Shown piece by piece: positions 17,745 through 27,143 of a stretch of 64,000 nucleotides of DNA; the first letter of the stretch is position 1, and every line of letters starts with the position of its first letter. The position numbers and the translations under genes were made by a program. The stretch is from positions 558,001 through 622,000 of the forward strand of contig NZ_AGBX01000001.1 of assembly GCF_000225825.1 (NCBI RefSeq), read 5' to 3'. This DNA is from Brachybacterium squillarum M-6-3 (GTDB taxonomy: Bacteria > Actinomycetota > Actinomycetes > Actinomycetales > Dermabacteraceae). The notes under the pieces are model-generated. The model was not told the origin of the DNA, ran no database searches, and saw only the letters and a list, made by a program, of their open reading frames with translations.

Positions 17745-18620
17745 TCAGCTCTCCTCGACGGCGGGCAGCAGGTCGGGGTGGGCCTCGATCCAGGCGGCGA
17801 CGGCCTCGGCCTCCTGGCCGTCCTCGTAGTCGTTGACCAGCGTGCTCTCGAGGGACTCGTACTCCTCGTCGCTGAGGGCGATGCCGCCGATGAACTCGGC
17901 GACGTCGGGGAAGGACTCGCTGAACCCCGCGTGGGCGAGCACATGCATCGTCTCGGGCTCACCGAAGGCGAGGTCGGGGTCCTCCAGCGCCTTCACCGGG
18001 AACTCCTGAAAGGCCCAGAAGGGACGCCACAGGGTGACGACGACGTCCTCGCCGTCGTCCAGCGCGTTCTGCAGCTCGGCGAGCATCGCCGGGGTGGAGG
18101 AGGTGACCAGCTCGAAGTCTGCGTCCAGACCGTAGGCGGGCATCACCGAGTCCTGGACGGCCGCGGTGAGGCCGGCGCCGGGCTCGATGCCGACGATGCG
18201 GCCGCCGAAGCGGGAGGGGTCCGCGGCCAGCTCCGGGATGCTGGTGATGTCGGTGGTCTCGGGCACGGCCAGCATGTTGGTGGCGTTGGCGTTGTAGGTG
18301 ACCAGGTCCTCGATGTCCTCGCCGTACTGCTCCATGTACTGGGCGTGGGTCACGTCCGGCCAGGCCGAGGAGAAGATGTCCAGGGAGCCGTCGGCCAGGG
18401 CGGTGTAGATCAGGGCGGCGTCGGCCAGCACCGTGAACTCGACGGTGTATCCCATCGCCTCCAGCCGGTCCCGGAGCAGGAAGGCCATCGCGACCGTGTC
18501 GGTCCAGGCCTCCATGTAGCCGATGGTGATGGTGTCGTCCCCGCCCGCGTCGGTGCAGGCGGCGAGGCCGAGCGTGGCCAGCCCGGAGCCGATCAGGGCG
18601 GTGCGGCGGGTGATGCTCAT
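17745..18620 (-). CDS. betaine-type ABC substrate-binding lipoprotein, second tandem copy
   Basis: The 291-residue lipoprotein has a Tat-like signal (TRRTALIG) and a lipobox ending at Cys22 (GLAACT). The body is of the OpuAC/ProX class, with tryptophans at cage-like positions (MEAWTDT, SSAWPDVTHAQYMEQYG, TLWRPFW). It shares long runs with the next gene upstream (18890-19834), such as GGRIVGIEPGAGLTAAVQ, so the two are tandem duplicates. ATG 18620 was chosen at the signal peptide; upstream codons are unlikely. Hairpins in the gap before it may lower its expression relative to the first copy. Confidence 0.88.
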   Translation of the reverse strand: MSITRRTALIGSGLATLGLAACTDAGGDDTITIGYMEAWTDTVAMAFLLRDRLEAMGYTVEFTVLADAALIYTALADGSLDIFSSAWPDVTHAQYMEQYGEDIEDLVTYNANATNMLAVPETTDITSIPELAADPSRFGGRIVGIEPGAGLTAAVQDSVMPAYGLDADFELVTSSTPAMLAELQNALDDGEDVVVTLWRPFWAFQEFPVKALEDPDLAFGEPETMHVLAHAGFSESFPDVAEFIGGIALSDEEYESLESTLVNDYEDGQEAEAVAAWIEAHPDLLPAVEES

Positions 18621-18773
18621 GTCGTCGTCTCCTTCGCCCGCACGGGGCGTCGTGGGGATGCGGCGGCACGGCCCGGGTCGACCGACCGCCGTGCAGGGGC
18701 ACGGGTGCTCCTGCACGGAGACCGGTGACCTCCGCGCGGGGCGGGGATCACCGGTCTCCGGTCGGTCGGCATT

Positions 18774-18807
18774 CCGGCGCCCCGCCCCGGGTGGGGCGGG
18801 GCGCCGG
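18774..18807 (-). terminator. strong hairpin between the tandem binding-protein genes
   Basis: Fifteen-base perfect arms (CCGGCGCCCCGCCCC and its complement) enclose a GGGT loop. The 269-base gap also holds a 10-bp inverted repeat AGACCGGTGA / TCACCGGTCT (18719-18757) and a GTGCAGG/CCTGCAC hairpin (18691-18716). The stacked structures suggest partial termination after the first binding-protein gene. No U-run is present. Confidence 0.6.
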
Positions 18808-18889
18808 GCGCCCGAGGGCACCCTCGCCTCCCGACCGCGGTGGCGGTCAGGGATGGTCGGCGGTGGTGCCCGAGTTCATCACGGGGCGC

Positions 18890-19834
18890 TCAGCCCTCCT
18901 CGACGGCGGGCAGCACGTCGGGGTTCTCCTCCAGCCAGGCGTCGATGGCCTCGGGGTACTGGCCCTCGCCGTACTCGTTGACGACGGTGTCCTCGAGGGA
19001 GCCGTACTGCTCGTCGTCCAGCTTGATGCCGCCGATGAACTCGGCGACGTCGGGGAACTCCTCGCCGAAGCCCTCGCGGGCCAGGAAGTGCAGGGCCTCG
19101 GTCTCGCCGAGGGCGCCCTTGGGGTCCTCGAGGTCCTTCACGGGGAAGGCGGAGTTGGCCCAGAAGGGGCGCCACAGGGTGACGACGATGTCCTCCTCGG
19201 CGTCCACGGCGCTCTCCAGCTCGGTGAGCATCGCGGCGGTGGAGGAGGTGACCAGCTCGTAGTCGCCCTCGAGCTCGTACTCGGGCATCACGTTGTCCTG
19301 CACGGCGGCGGTCAGCCCGGCGCCGGGCTCGATGCCCACGATGCGGCCGCCGAAGCGGTCGGCCTGTCCCTGCAGGTCCTCGATCGAGGAGATGTCGACG
19401 TACTCCGGCACCGCCATGGTGAGTTTGGCGTTGTCGTAGTAGGCGTCGAGGTCCTCGATGGAGTCGCCGTACTGCTCCATGTACTGCGCATGGGTGACCT
19501 CGGGCCAGGCCGAGGGGTAGATGTCGAAGTCCCCGTTGGCCAGGCCCGTGTAGAGCAGCGCCGCGTCGGAGATCTCGTTGAACTCGACGGTGTAGCCCAT
19601 CGCCTCGAGCCGGTTCTGCAGCAGGTAGGCGGTGGAGAGGCCATCGGTCCAGGAGGGGATGAAGCCCAGGGTGATGGTGCCGCCGCCCCCGTCGCCGGAG
19701 CCGCTGCCGGAGCCGGAGTCGTCGGAGCCGCAGGCGGCCAGGCCAGCCGCCCCGAGCAGGCCGGCGCCGCCCAGGAGGGCGGAGCGGCGGCTGAGCGCGC
19801 GGCGGGTGAGGGAGGTGGTGCGTCGGTTCTGCAT
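18890..19834 (-). CDS. betaine-type ABC substrate-binding lipoprotein, first tandem copy
   Basis: The 314-residue lipoprotein has twin arginines in its signal, a lipobox ending at Cys35 (GLAACG) and a Ser/Gly linker. It has the same OpuAC-type body as its neighbour (IPSWTDGLSTAYLLQNRLEA, SAWPEVTHAQYMEQYG, TLWRPFW). It directly follows the permease gene (19908). GGAAGG stands before ATG 19834. Two binding proteins with one permease and one ATPase could widen the substrate range. Confidence 0.88.
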   Translation of the reverse strand: MQNRRTTSLTRRALSRRSALLGGAGLLGAAGLAACGSDDSGSGSGSGDGGGGTITLGFIPSWTDGLSTAYLLQNRLEAMGYTVEFNEISDAALLYTGLANGDFDIYPSAWPEVTHAQYMEQYGDSIEDLDAYYDNAKLTMAVPEYVDISSIEDLQGQADRFGGRIVGIEPGAGLTAAVQDNVMPEYELEGDYELVTSSTAAMLTELESAVDAEEDIVVTLWRPFWANSAFPVKDLEDPKGALGETEALHFLAREGFGEEFPDVAEFIGGIKLDDEQYGSLEDTVVNEYGEGQYPEAIDAWLEENPDVLPAVEEG

Positions 19835-19907
19835 GATCAGGGATCCTTCCTGCAGTCGTTCGTCGGTCTCGGGGCGGCGCATCGGGCGCCGTCCCGGGGT
19901 CTGGGGG

Positions 19908-20816
19908 TCAGGCGAAGGCGGTCGCGCGCTGCGCCCGCGCCTTGGTCAGGAGGGTGAGCAGGGACGTGTTGCGTGCGTGCTTGTCGCCGAGGGCGGCGGT
20001 GAGACGGTCCAGGTAGACCGCCAGCAGCACCACGCCGACGCCGGCCTCGACGCCCATGGGGACGTTGAGGGAGGTGATCGCCTGGACGACCTCCTGGCCG
20101 AGGCCCGGGGCGCCGGCGATGCCGCCGACCACGGCCATCGACAGGGCCAGCATGATCACCTGGTTGATGCCGGCCATGATGGTCGGCACGGCCAGGGGGA
20201 GCTGGATGCCGCGCAGGATCTGCCCGGGGGTGGCGCCGAAGGACTCGCCGGCCTCGACGGTCTCGGAGTCGACCTGGCGGATGCCGAGCTCGGTCATGCG
20301 CACGCCGGGGGGCATCGAGAAGATGACGGTCGAGACCATCCCGGGCACCAGGCCGATGCCGAACAGCACCACCGTGGGGATCAGGTAGACGAAGGCGGGC
20401 ATCGTCTGCATGAAGTCCAGCACCGGTCTGATCAGGGCGCTCACCGTCGAGTTCATGGCGGCGAGGATGCCCAGCGGCACCGCGATCAGCACGGCGATGG
20501 CGGCGGCGATCAGCACCTGCGCCATCGTCTGCATCATCGGTTCCCACACGTCGAAGGTGAGGGCGAGGAAGAACAGCAGGGCCGAGCCGATGGCGAAGGG
20601 CCAGGAGCGCACCAGCCAGCCGATGGCGGCGAAGATCGCGATCATCGCCAGCGGCGGCAGGAACAGGAGCGCGTCGGTGAGGTTGTCGACCAGCAGCAGG
20701 ATGATCCAGCTGAAGGCGTCGAACAGCCACTCGACGTTGGCCTTGAGCCAGTCGAGCCCCTGGTCGACCCAGTCGCCGAGCGGGATGCGGAGGAAGAACT
20801 CGTCGGTGCCGTTCAT
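19908..20816 (-). CDS. glycine betaine-type ABC permease (OpuAB/ProW type)
   Basis: The 302-residue permease has an amphipathic N-terminus (residues 1-40) and about seven hydrophobic helices, including LLFLPPLAMIAIFAAIGWL and VLIAAAIAVLIAVPLGILAA. The ProW-type coupling loop is VEAGESFGATPGQILRGIQLP. FMQTMPAFVYLIPTVVLFGIG is a hallmark of betaine/proline permeases. The ATG overlaps the ATPase stop as ATGA. It would carry osmolytes under salt stress. Confidence 0.9.
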   Translation of the reverse strand: MNGTDEFFLRIPLGDWVDQGLDWLKANVEWLFDAFSWIILLLVDNLTDALLFLPPLAMIAIFAAIGWLVRSWPFAIGSALLFFLALTFDVWEPMMQTMAQVLIAAAIAVLIAVPLGILAAMNSTVSALIRPVLDFMQTMPAFVYLIPTVVLFGIGLVPGMVSTVIFSMPPGVRMTELGIRQVDSETVEAGESFGATPGQILRGIQLPLAVPTIMAGINQVIMLALSMAVVGGIAGAPGLGQEVVQAITSLNVPMGVEAGVGVVLLAVYLDRLTAALGDKHARNTSLLTLLTKARAQRATAFA

Positions 20817-22063
20817 CGGGTCTCCCCTCCGGTGGTGTCGAGGACGGGGGTGCCGCCCGTGATGGTGGTGACGGCGTCCTGCTCGCCACCGAGGGCGCCG
20901 GCGGCGGTCAGCAGGGTGACGCGGGGGATGACGCCCGCGAAGCGTCCCTCGTCGTCGACGACGACCAGCGGGCTGAGGTGGCGGGCGGAGGCGGCGAAGA
21001 GGTCCGCGATGGGGGCGTCATGCCGCACCACGGGCATCTCGTGCTCGGCGGACCAGGGCAGGTCCTCGGTCTGCTCGCGCACGGCGCGGGCGACGTCCTC
21101 CTCCCAGAGCACACCGGCGGGGGTGCGGTCGCGCCGCAGCACCACCAGCCAGGGGTTCTGGGTCTCGCGCAGCAGCTTGTGGGCGGCGCGGGGGCCCTGT
21201 CCGGCGCCGAGCACGGCGGGGGGCTGCTCCATCACGCCGGAGGCGGTGAGCACGCGGGAGCGGTCGACGTCCTGGATGAACCGGGAGACGTAGTCGTTGG
21301 CCGGCTCGTTGAGGATCTCCTCGCTGGTGCCGACCTGCACGATGCGGCCGTCGCGCATCATCGCGATGCGGTCGCCGATGCGCATGGCCTCGTTGAGGTC
21401 GTGGGTGATGAACAGGATGGTCTTCTCCAGGCGCTGCTGGAGCTCGACGAGCTGGTCCTGCATGTCGCGCCGGATCAGCGGGTCCAGGGCGCTGAAGGCC
21501 TCATCCATGAGCATCACGTCGGTGCCGGCGGCGAGCGCCCGGGCCAGGCCCACGCGCTGCTGCATGCCGCCGGAGAGTGCGGAGGGCGGGTAGGAGCCCC
21601 AGCCCTCGAGGTCCACCATGGCCAGCGCCTCGTTCGCGCGCTTCTCGCGCTCGGCGCGGTTCACGCCGGCGATCTCGAGGCCGTAGGCGGCGTTCTCGCC
21701 CACGGTGCGATGCGGCAGCAGGGCGAAGTGCTGGAAGACCATCGAGATGCGCTTGCGGCGCACCTCGCGGACCTCGGCGGGCTTCATCGAGGTCAGCGCG
21801 CGGTCCGCGATGCGGAGCTCGCCGGCGGTGGCGGGCAGCAGGCCGTTGACCATGCGGATCAGGGTGGACTTGCCGGAGCCGGAGAGCCCCATGACCACGA
21901 AGATCTCCCCGGGCTCGACCTCGAAGGAGGCGTCGATGACGGCGGCGGTGAGGCCGTCCTCGCGCAGATCGGCGCGGGAACGGCCCTGACGGAGGGCCTC
22001 GACGCCGCGTTCGGGGCGGCGTCCGAACACCTTGTAGAGGCCGTCGGCGGTGATGACGGGCAT
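20813..22063 (-). CDS. glycine betaine-type ABC ATPase with C-terminal CBS region (OpuAA/ProV type)
   Basis: The 416-residue ATPase has the ProV-type leader (LYKVFGRRPERGVEAL), Walker A GLSGSGKST near residue 64, the signature LSGGMQQR, Walker B VMLMDEAFSALDP and the switch FITHDLNEAM. Residues from about 290 form a CBS-type module (LVVLRRDRTPAGVLW, PVVRHDAPIADLF, VVDDEGRFAGVIPRVTLL). In OpuA such modules sense ionic strength or cyclic di-AMP. ATG 22063 follows CGAAGGAG. It is the first gene of a five-gene operon reached by a leader of about 700 bases if the promoter at 22767-22795 is used. Confidence 0.9.
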   Translation of the reverse strand: MPVITADGLYKVFGRRPERGVEALRQGRSRADLREDGLTAAVIDASFEVEPGEIFVVMGLSGSGKSTLIRMVNGLLPATAGELRIADRALTSMKPAEVREVRRKRISMVFQHFALLPHRTVGENAAYGLEIAGVNRAEREKRANEALAMVDLEGWGSYPPSALSGGMQQRVGLARALAAGTDVMLMDEAFSALDPLIRRDMQDQLVELQQRLEKTILFITHDLNEAMRIGDRIAMMRDGRIVQVGTSEEILNEPANDYVSRFIQDVDRSRVLTASGVMEQPPAVLGAGQGPRAAHKLLRETQNPWLVVLRRDRTPAGVLWEEDVARAVREQTEDLPWSAEHEMPVVRHDAPIADLFAASARHLSPLVVVDDEGRFAGVIPRVTLLTAAGALGGEQDAVTTITGGTPVLDTTGGETR

Positions 22064-22766
22064 CGGGCTCCTTCGAACGGGGAAGATCGTGCGAATGTGC
22101 TGCGAGGGGCGGCTCGACGATTTCCGTCGCACCCCGGAATGCACCCCCACGCTCCGATCCCGGGGAATCCGGAATCGGCCCGCAGAATGCACACCGGTCA
22201 CCCCGTCGGGGCACGCAGGGGCATCGGCCCGACGCTCTACGGTCCCAAGCGGGCGGCGGTCGCGGCAAGCGCGCCGGCGGCCCCGGCAGCGCCATGACCG
22301 GCGGAATCCGGCGAAGAGACGGCCGTGGCGCCCGTCGTCCACGCTCCGGTGGCGGGGCATGGAATGGGCCGGTGGCCAGTGGGGACGTACGAATCCGGGT
22401 CGGCTGCTGCGGACATTTCCGGGGCTCCTGCGGACCGGGATGTCACATTTCGGTCACGCCATGCGGATCGGTGTGCCGCCGGGGTGCGAAACCCCGGATT
22501 CCGGACGGAATGCGGGCCGCCGTCACGACCGTCGTCGGCGCCGCGGACCTCGGGCAGGGGCGGACTGGCCGGGCACGCGTCAGGGGCCGGGCGACCGTGC
22601 GCCCGACCCCTGCTCTCCCCTCGGGGATCCCTCCCCGATCTCGTCCCGCACCCGGACGGACTCGCGAGGCCCCACCGACCACGCCACCCGGCAGGCCGGG
22701 AGGCTCGTCGCCCGGGGAAGGGCGCGGTCGCGGTGGTGACCGCCGGTGCCCGACGGAGACGGTTAA

Positions 22767-22795
22767 ACTTTACGTTTCCTTTGCCCCGATGACAA
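22767..22795 (-). promoter_or_regulatory. probable distal promoter of the betaine (OpuA-type) operon
   Basis: On the minus strand TTGTCA (22795-22790) and TAAAGT (22772-22767) are separated by exactly 17 bases, inside the only AT-rich patch of the region. Transcription would start near 22760, about 700 bases before the ATPase ATG. Confidence 0.5.
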
Positions 22796-22942
22796 AGCCT
22801 CTTGAGGGTCCGGCGGGCCTCGACCTCCGGACCCGGTCGAGGTCGACGGATCGCCGCAGGTCATCGCATCACTCGGACAGCAACGCGATCCGAGGCACAC
22901 CCCCTCGAGGTGGACGCCGGCGGCCGGATCGACCCGCACCGC

Positions 22943-22973
22943 TTGACAACCCACAACCACTGGGTTGTAGGTT
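22943..22973 (+). promoter_or_regulatory. ArsR autoregulatory promoter and operator
   Basis: TTGACA (22943-22948) and TAGGTT (22968-22973) flank a perfect inverted repeat ACAACCCA-N7-TGGGTTGT (22946-22968), which would block RNA polymerase when bound by the ArsR protein. TAGGTT ends six bases before the ATG, so the message is probably leaderless. Confidence 0.75.
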
Positions 22974-22979
22974 CTGAGC

Positions 22980-23348
22980 ATGACCGGAGACCCCGAGGAC
23001 CGCGCCGACGCCTGGTTCCACGCCCTCGCCGACCGCACCCGCCGCGACATCCTGCGCCGCGTGCTGGCCGGGGAGCACTCGGTCTCCACCCTGGCCCGCT
23101 CCTACGACATGAGCCTCACCGCGGTGCAGAAGCACGTGGCGGTGCTCGAGGGAGCCGGGTTGATCACCCGACGACGCAGCGGCCGGGAGTCCCTGGCCAG
23201 CGCCGACGGCGTGGAACTGCGCGCCGTGGCCCGCCTGCTCACCGAGCTGGAGTCCCATTGGCGCGATCGCATCACCCGCATCGACGCGCTCCTCGCCGAG
23301 GAGGGGAGCGCCGACCGCCCCCCGGCGGCCGCGCCACCTACTCCATGA
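22980..23348 (+). CDS. ArsR family transcriptional regulator
   Basis: The 122-residue winged-helix protein begins with ADAWFHALADRTRRDILRRVL. The recognition helix is in YDMSLTAVQKHVAVLEGAGLI, and the wing is RRSGRESL. No metal-binding cysteines are seen, and the sequence fits the SdpR-like subgroup that is paired with SRPBCC genes. Residues to about 113 look normal. The last residues (PPAAAPPTP) read the adjoining SRPBCC remnant in another frame, so a deletion seems to have replaced the natural C-terminus. It probably still binds the operator at 22946-22968. Confidence 0.85.
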   Translation: MTGDPEDRADAWFHALADRTRRDILRRVLAGEHSVSTLARSYDMSLTAVQKHVAVLEGAGLITRRRSGRESLASADGVELRAVARLLTELESHWRDRITRIDALLAEEGSADRPPAAAPPTP

Positions 23349-23701
23349 CCGGTCCCGAGGGCGAGAAGTTCTCCGGCTGCTGGGAGGTCGACGCGGTGGA
23401 CGAGCCGCGCTCCTTCACCTTTCGGGACGGCTTCGCCGACGAGACCTTCGCCCGCAACCCGGAGCTGCCGGAGAGCGTCTCGGTCTCGACCTTCACCCCC
23501 GTCGAGGGCGGCACCCGCGCCGTGTACGTCACCACCTGTGCGAGCCCCGAGGCCCTGCAGACGGTGCTGGACATGGGCGTGGTCGAGGGCACCCGCAGCG
23601 CGATGAACCAGATCGACGCGCTGATCGCCCGAGCCGTTCCCCCGACGCCCTCCGCGCCCCTCGGCGGGGAGGGCATCGGCGCGACTACGGTGAGCGGGTG
23701 A
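23324..23701 (+). pseudogene. 5'-truncated SRPBCC (AHSA1-type) gene
   Basis: In this frame the sequence reads GGRATYSMTGPEGEKFSGCWEV and runs to a normal C-terminal helix. That is the middle and end of an ArsR-coupled SRPBCC protein, normally about 150-160 residues. The first strand and helix are absent, apparently lost with the 3' end of arsR. ATG 23345 overlaps the arsR stop as ATGA, so a 118-residue remnant might still be translated. Its stop overlaps the GTG of the next gene. It is unlikely to fold as a full domain. Confidence 0.75.
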
Positions 23702-24462
23702 GCACGTCGCCCGACCCGCAGCGCCCGACCGCGACGCCCGTCCCGGAGGGCGGTGCGGAGCGGACCCTCTCCGGTCGCGACGAGGCGGTGCTGGACGACC
23801 CGGTGACCTCCTCCCTCGCGGGAGCGCACGCCCATCTGGCCGAGGGGAACGCGCTGGTCCGCCGCTTCCCCGCCGACGTCTCTCCCTTCGTCGCCTTCCC
23901 GGTGCCCGAGGACCCGGGCACCCCGGAGGCGATCCGGGAGCTGTTCGGCCCCGGCGAAGCCGTGACCATGGCGCACGTGGAGCCACCCCTGCCCGCGCAC
24001 TGGGAGTGGCGCTTCCGGCTTCCCGGCGTGCAGCTGGTGGAGACCCCGGCCCTGGCCCCGCGGCCCTGCGCCGAGGCCGTCGAGCTGGACGCGGAGGACG
24101 TGCCCGAGATGCTGGACCTCACCGCCCGCACCCGGCCGGGCCCGTTCCTCCTGCGCACGCACGAGCTCGGGCGGTACATCGGGGTGCGGCGCGAGGGCCG
24201 CCTGGTGGCGATGGCCGGGGAGCGCCTGCACCCGGCCGGCTGGACCGAGATCAGCGCCGTCGCCGTCGACCCCTCCGCCCGCCGCCAGGGTCTCGCCTCC
24301 GCGCTCGTGCTCGACGTGGCCCACGGGATCCGGGCCCGCGGCGAGGGCGTCTTCCTGCACGCGGCCGCGGAGAACACCGGGGCGATCGCCGCCTACGAGG
24401 CGCTCGGCTTCACCCGGCGTCGCGAGGTGGTCTTCGCCCAGGCCCTCGTCCCGCAGGACTGA
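23698..24462 (+). CDS. GNAT family N-acetyltransferase
   Basis: The 254-residue protein has a C-terminal GNAT domain (about 120-254). VAMAGERLHPAGWTEISAVAVDPSARRQG is split by the usual V-x-P-x-x-R-x-x-G acetyl-CoA loop, and AAENTGAIAAYEALGFTRR completes the fold. Residues 1-115 carry an unrelated N-terminal region seen in FR47-like acetyltransferases. The start is GTG 23698, coupled as GTGA to the preceding remnant. The substrate is unknown. Confidence 0.83.
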   Translation: MSTSPDPQRPTATPVPEGGAERTLSGRDEAVLDDPVTSSLAGAHAHLAEGNALVRRFPADVSPFVAFPVPEDPGTPEAIRELFGPGEAVTMAHVEPPLPAHWEWRFRLPGVQLVETPALAPRPCAEAVELDAEDVPEMLDLTARTRPGPFLLRTHELGRYIGVRREGRLVAMAGERLHPAGWTEISAVAVDPSARRQGLASALVLDVAHGIRARGEGVFLHAAAENTGAIAAYEALGFTRRREVVFAQALVPQD

Positions 24463-24489
24463 TTCAGCCAGGACGGGCACCCTCTCGGC

Positions 24490-26211
24490 TCAGCTGCCGG
24501 AGCGGATCTCCCGGCGGCGGAAGCCGAGCAGCGCCAGCACCAGCAGGGCGAGCACCACGACGGACAGGCCCAGGGTGCGAGCGAGGTCCCCGCCCTCCGT
24601 CGCGGCGAAGGGCGCGGGCACCCAGTGGAAGGGCGAGATGCCCAGCACCGCCTCCGGGAACTCGAACATCGCGCCGAACATGCCGATCACCAGCACGGCG
24701 GAAAGCAGCAGCCAGGACAGCCCGGCCAGCCGCGGCGCCCAGCCGTACAGCAGCGCCGAGACCGCCGCGAAGGAAAGCACTGCCGGCAGGTGGGTCGCGA
24801 AGACGGTCGCGTACTCGCCGGATCCCGGCTCGGTCACCCCCACCAGCGCGGCGCCGGCCCAGATCGCGCCGACGCACACGGCCAGCAGGACGGCTGCCCC
24901 GGCGAGCGCCACCGCGAGCTGCGCGGCGAACCAGCCGGTGCGGGACACGGGGGCGGCCAGCACCAGCTCCAGCCGCCCCGAGGACTCCTCGCCGCGGCAC
25001 TGCTGATGGGTGGCGACGATCGCGTAGGCCCCCGCGCACAGCGCGACGGACAGCATGATCACGGCGAGGAAGGAGGTGATGAAGCCGTCGGGGTCCTCCC
25101 CGAACAGGGCGCCGAGCGCGGGGGTCTCGGCGACCAGGTCGGTGGCCATGTCACCCAGGGCGTCCAGCATGCTGCCGGAGCCGAACCACAGCAGCCCCAG
25201 GCCCAGGCTGCACCAGCCGAGCATCGCCCGCTGCTGCCGCCACGCCATCGCCACCGGGCCGCGCAGCCGGCCCGGGGCACCCGGGTGACCCGGCCGGGCC
25301 GGCACCATTCCCTGGCCGAGGTCGCGGCGGGCGGCCAGGGCGCTCGCGAGCCCCAGCAGCGCGGCGGTCGCCGCCGAGGAGAGCAGCAGCGGCCACCAGC
25401 GCAGGTCCACGAAAGCCCGCATCTGCTGCGCCCAGGCCAGCGGGGAGAACCAGGACAGGGTGGAGCCCTCCAGCGCGATCAGGTCCCCGGCGGAGCGCAC
25501 CGCGAAGGCGGCCCCGAACACGGCCAGGGAGAGGCCGACGGCGCCGCGGGACGTGCTGACGATCTGCGCCACCACCAGGGCGGCCGCCCCGAAGACCAGG
25601 GCGGAGGCGGCGCTGGCGAGCATCAGGCCCAGGCCGTCGACCAGTGAGGTGTCCTCCCCCTGGGAGGCGAAGGTGGCCAGGGCGCTGAGCACGGCGATCA
25701 CCAGCAGGTGGGCGGCAAGGGTCGCCAGAGTGGCGACGGCGGGGGCCATCCGACCCACAGCCCCGGCGCGCACCAGCTCGGCGCGGCCGCTCTCCTCCTC
25801 GGCGCGGGTGTGCCGCACGACGTGCAGGATCGCCATCACGGACAGCGCCATCACGATCCAGGTGGTGCCCTCGTTGGCGACGGCCACCAGCGGCGTGTAG
25901 TCGTCCAGGCCGTAGCCGGGGCCGCCCATCACGATGCCGGAGGGGGTGCGCATCACGGCGGCGCGGGCGGCGAGCGCGGAGGCATCGAAGACGGTGCTCA
26001 GGGCCACGGCGAAGTAGGCGATGAATACGGACATCACCGCGGCCCAGATGAGCATCCGGCGACGGTCGCGGCGCAGGATCTGCCGGGCCAGGCGCCCGGT
26101 GCCGGCGAGCACGTGGGCGTGGCGACGCTGCTCGGCGGGGGTCTCTGCGCGGTGGCTGGGAGTGCGGTGGCCGGGTACGCGGTGGGCCGTGGTGCCGGTG
26201 GCTGTGCTCAT
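24490..26211 (-). CDS. ABC-2 type exporter permease (large, antibiotic-exporter-like)
   Basis: The 573-residue protein carries two similar six-helix halves (starting near residues 50 and 325). It belongs to the actinobacterial exporter-of-polyketide-antibiotics type. Each half has a conserved acidic segment ([16 protein letters not shown] and [18 protein letters not shown]). The first 45 residues are polar and His/Arg-rich. ATG 26211 overlaps the ATPase stop as ATGA. With its ATPase and the TetR gene it forms an export operon. The cargo is unknown, and drug efflux is the usual inference. Confidence 0.85.
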   Translation of the reverse strand: MSTATGTTAHRVPGHRTPSHRAETPAEQRRHAHVLAGTGRLARQILRRDRRRMLIWAAVMSVFIAYFAVALSTVFDASALAARAAVMRTPSGIVMGGPGYGLDDYTPLVAVANEGTTWIVMALSVMAILHVVRHTRAEEESGRAELVRAGAVGRMAPAVATLATLAAHLLVIAVLSALATFASQGEDTSLVDGLGLMLASAASALVFGAAALVVAQIVSTSRGAVGLSLAVFGAAFAVRSAGDLIALEGSTLSWFSPLAWAQQMRAFVDLRWWPLLLSSAATAALLGLASALAARRDLGQGMVPARPGHPGAPGRLRGPVAMAWRQQRAMLGWCSLGLGLLWFGSGSMLDALGDMATDLVAETPALGALFGEDPDGFITSFLAVIMLSVALCAGAYAIVATHQQCRGEESSGRLELVLAAPVSRTGWFAAQLAVALAGAAVLLAVCVGAIWAGAALVGVTEPGSGEYATVFATHLPAVLSFAAVSALLYGWAPRLAGLSWLLLSAVLVIGMFGAMFEFPEAVLGISPFHWVPAPFAATEGGDLARTLGLSVVVLALLVLALLGFRRREIRSGS

Positions 26212-27143
26212 CGCCCCGCCCCCGTCGCGGGCACCCCGTCGTCGGCCCCGATCTCGTCGCCGTAGTGGCGCAGGAACAGGTCCTCGAGCGAGGGCGGGGT
26301 GGCGGTCAGGGAGACCACCTCGGCGTCGGTGAGGCGCGGCAGCACGGCGGACAGGGCCGCGTCGTCCACGTCGAGGGTGAGCCGGGTGCCCTCCTCGACG
26401 CTCTCGCTGCGGGCGTCGTGCACGCCGTCCAGGCCCGGCACGGCGCTCGCGTCGCCGCGGACGACGGCGCTGACGCGGGTGCGGGTGAGGTGGCGCAGCT
26501 CGGCGAGGGTGCCGGCCTCCACGGGGCGTCCGGCGCGGATGATGGTGACGGTGTCGCAGAGCTTCTCCACCTCGGAGAGGATGTGGCTGCTCAGCAGCAC
26601 GGCCCGCCCCTCGGCGGCGCGGTCCCGCACGCACTCGGTGAACACGGCCTCCATCAGCGGGTCCAGGCCCGAGGTGGGCTCGTCGAGCACGAACAGCTCG
26701 GCGTCGCTGGCGAAGGCGGCGACCAGCGCGACCTTCTGCCGGTTGCCCTTGGAATAGGTGCGGGCCTTCTTGCGCGGGTCGAGCTCGAAGCGCTCCAGCA
26801 GCTCGGCCTTGCGCCGCGGGTCCGGGGTGCCGCGCAGGCGGGAGAGGTAGTCGATGGCCTCGCCGCCGGAGAGGTTCGGCCACAGGGCGACGTCGCCGGG
26901 CACGTAGGCGAGGCGGCGGTGCAGGGCGACGGCGTCGGCCCAGGGGTCGCCGTCGAAGAGCCGCACGGTGCCGCCGTCGGCGCGCAGCAGTCCCAGCAGC
27001 ACCCGGATGGCGGTGGACTTGCCGGCGCCGTTGGGGCCGAGGAAGCCGCGCACCTCGGCCGGACCGACGGTGAGGTCGAGTCCGTCCAGGGCGGTGAAGG
27101 AGCCGAAGCGCTTGGTCAGGCCGCGGATGTCGATGGGGGTCAC
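26208..27143 (-). CDS. ABC exporter ATPase (drug-resistance type)
   Basis: The 311-residue ATPase has Walker [10 protein letters not shown] near residue 39, a signature of the form [12 protein letters not shown], Walker [14 protein letters not shown] and the switch [10 protein letters not shown]. The C-terminal 90 residues form the extra domain of DrrA/CcmA-like exporters. The GTG start overlaps the TetR stop as GTGA. It energises the ABC-2 permease downstream. Confidence 0.87.
   Translation of the reverse strand: MTPIDIRGLTKRFGSFTALDGLDLTVGPAEVRGFLGPNGAGKSTAIRVLLGLLRADGGTVRLFDGDPWADAVALHRRLAYVPGDVALWPNLSGGEAIDYLSRLRGTPDPRRKAELLERFELDPRKKARTYSKGNRQKVALVAAFASDAELFVLDEPTSGLDPLMEAVFTECVRDRAAEGRAVLLSSHILSEVEKLCDTVTIIRAGRPVEAGTLAELRHLTRTRVSAVVRGDASAVPGLDGVHDARSESVEEGTRLTLDVDDAALSAVLPRLTDAEVVSLTATPPSLEDLFLRHYGDEIGADDGVPATGAGR

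Larger units (their letters stand above)
22064..22979. other. 916-base region without a convincing gene
   Basis: Open frames here have no recognisable family, weak starts and no ribosome sites. The stretch holds several GGAATCCGG-like words, a small hairpin CCGGGGT-GCGAA-ACCCCGG (22479-22497), an AT-rich promoter-like block at 22760-22796 facing the betaine operon, and the ArsR promoter at the right end. If the AT-rich block is the operon promoter, most of this region is the operon's untranslated leader. Confidence 0.6.

Noticed and set aside
22237..22446. A small 69-residue protein in the betaine leader
   Set aside because: It would start at GTG, has no ribosome site and has low-complexity Ala/Gly/Pro composition without family resemblance.
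22064..22760. A ydaO-type (cyclic di-AMP) riboswitch before the betaine operon
   Set aside because: GGGGTGCATTCC-like words recall the motif, but the conserved helices and the remaining conserved segments could not be found.
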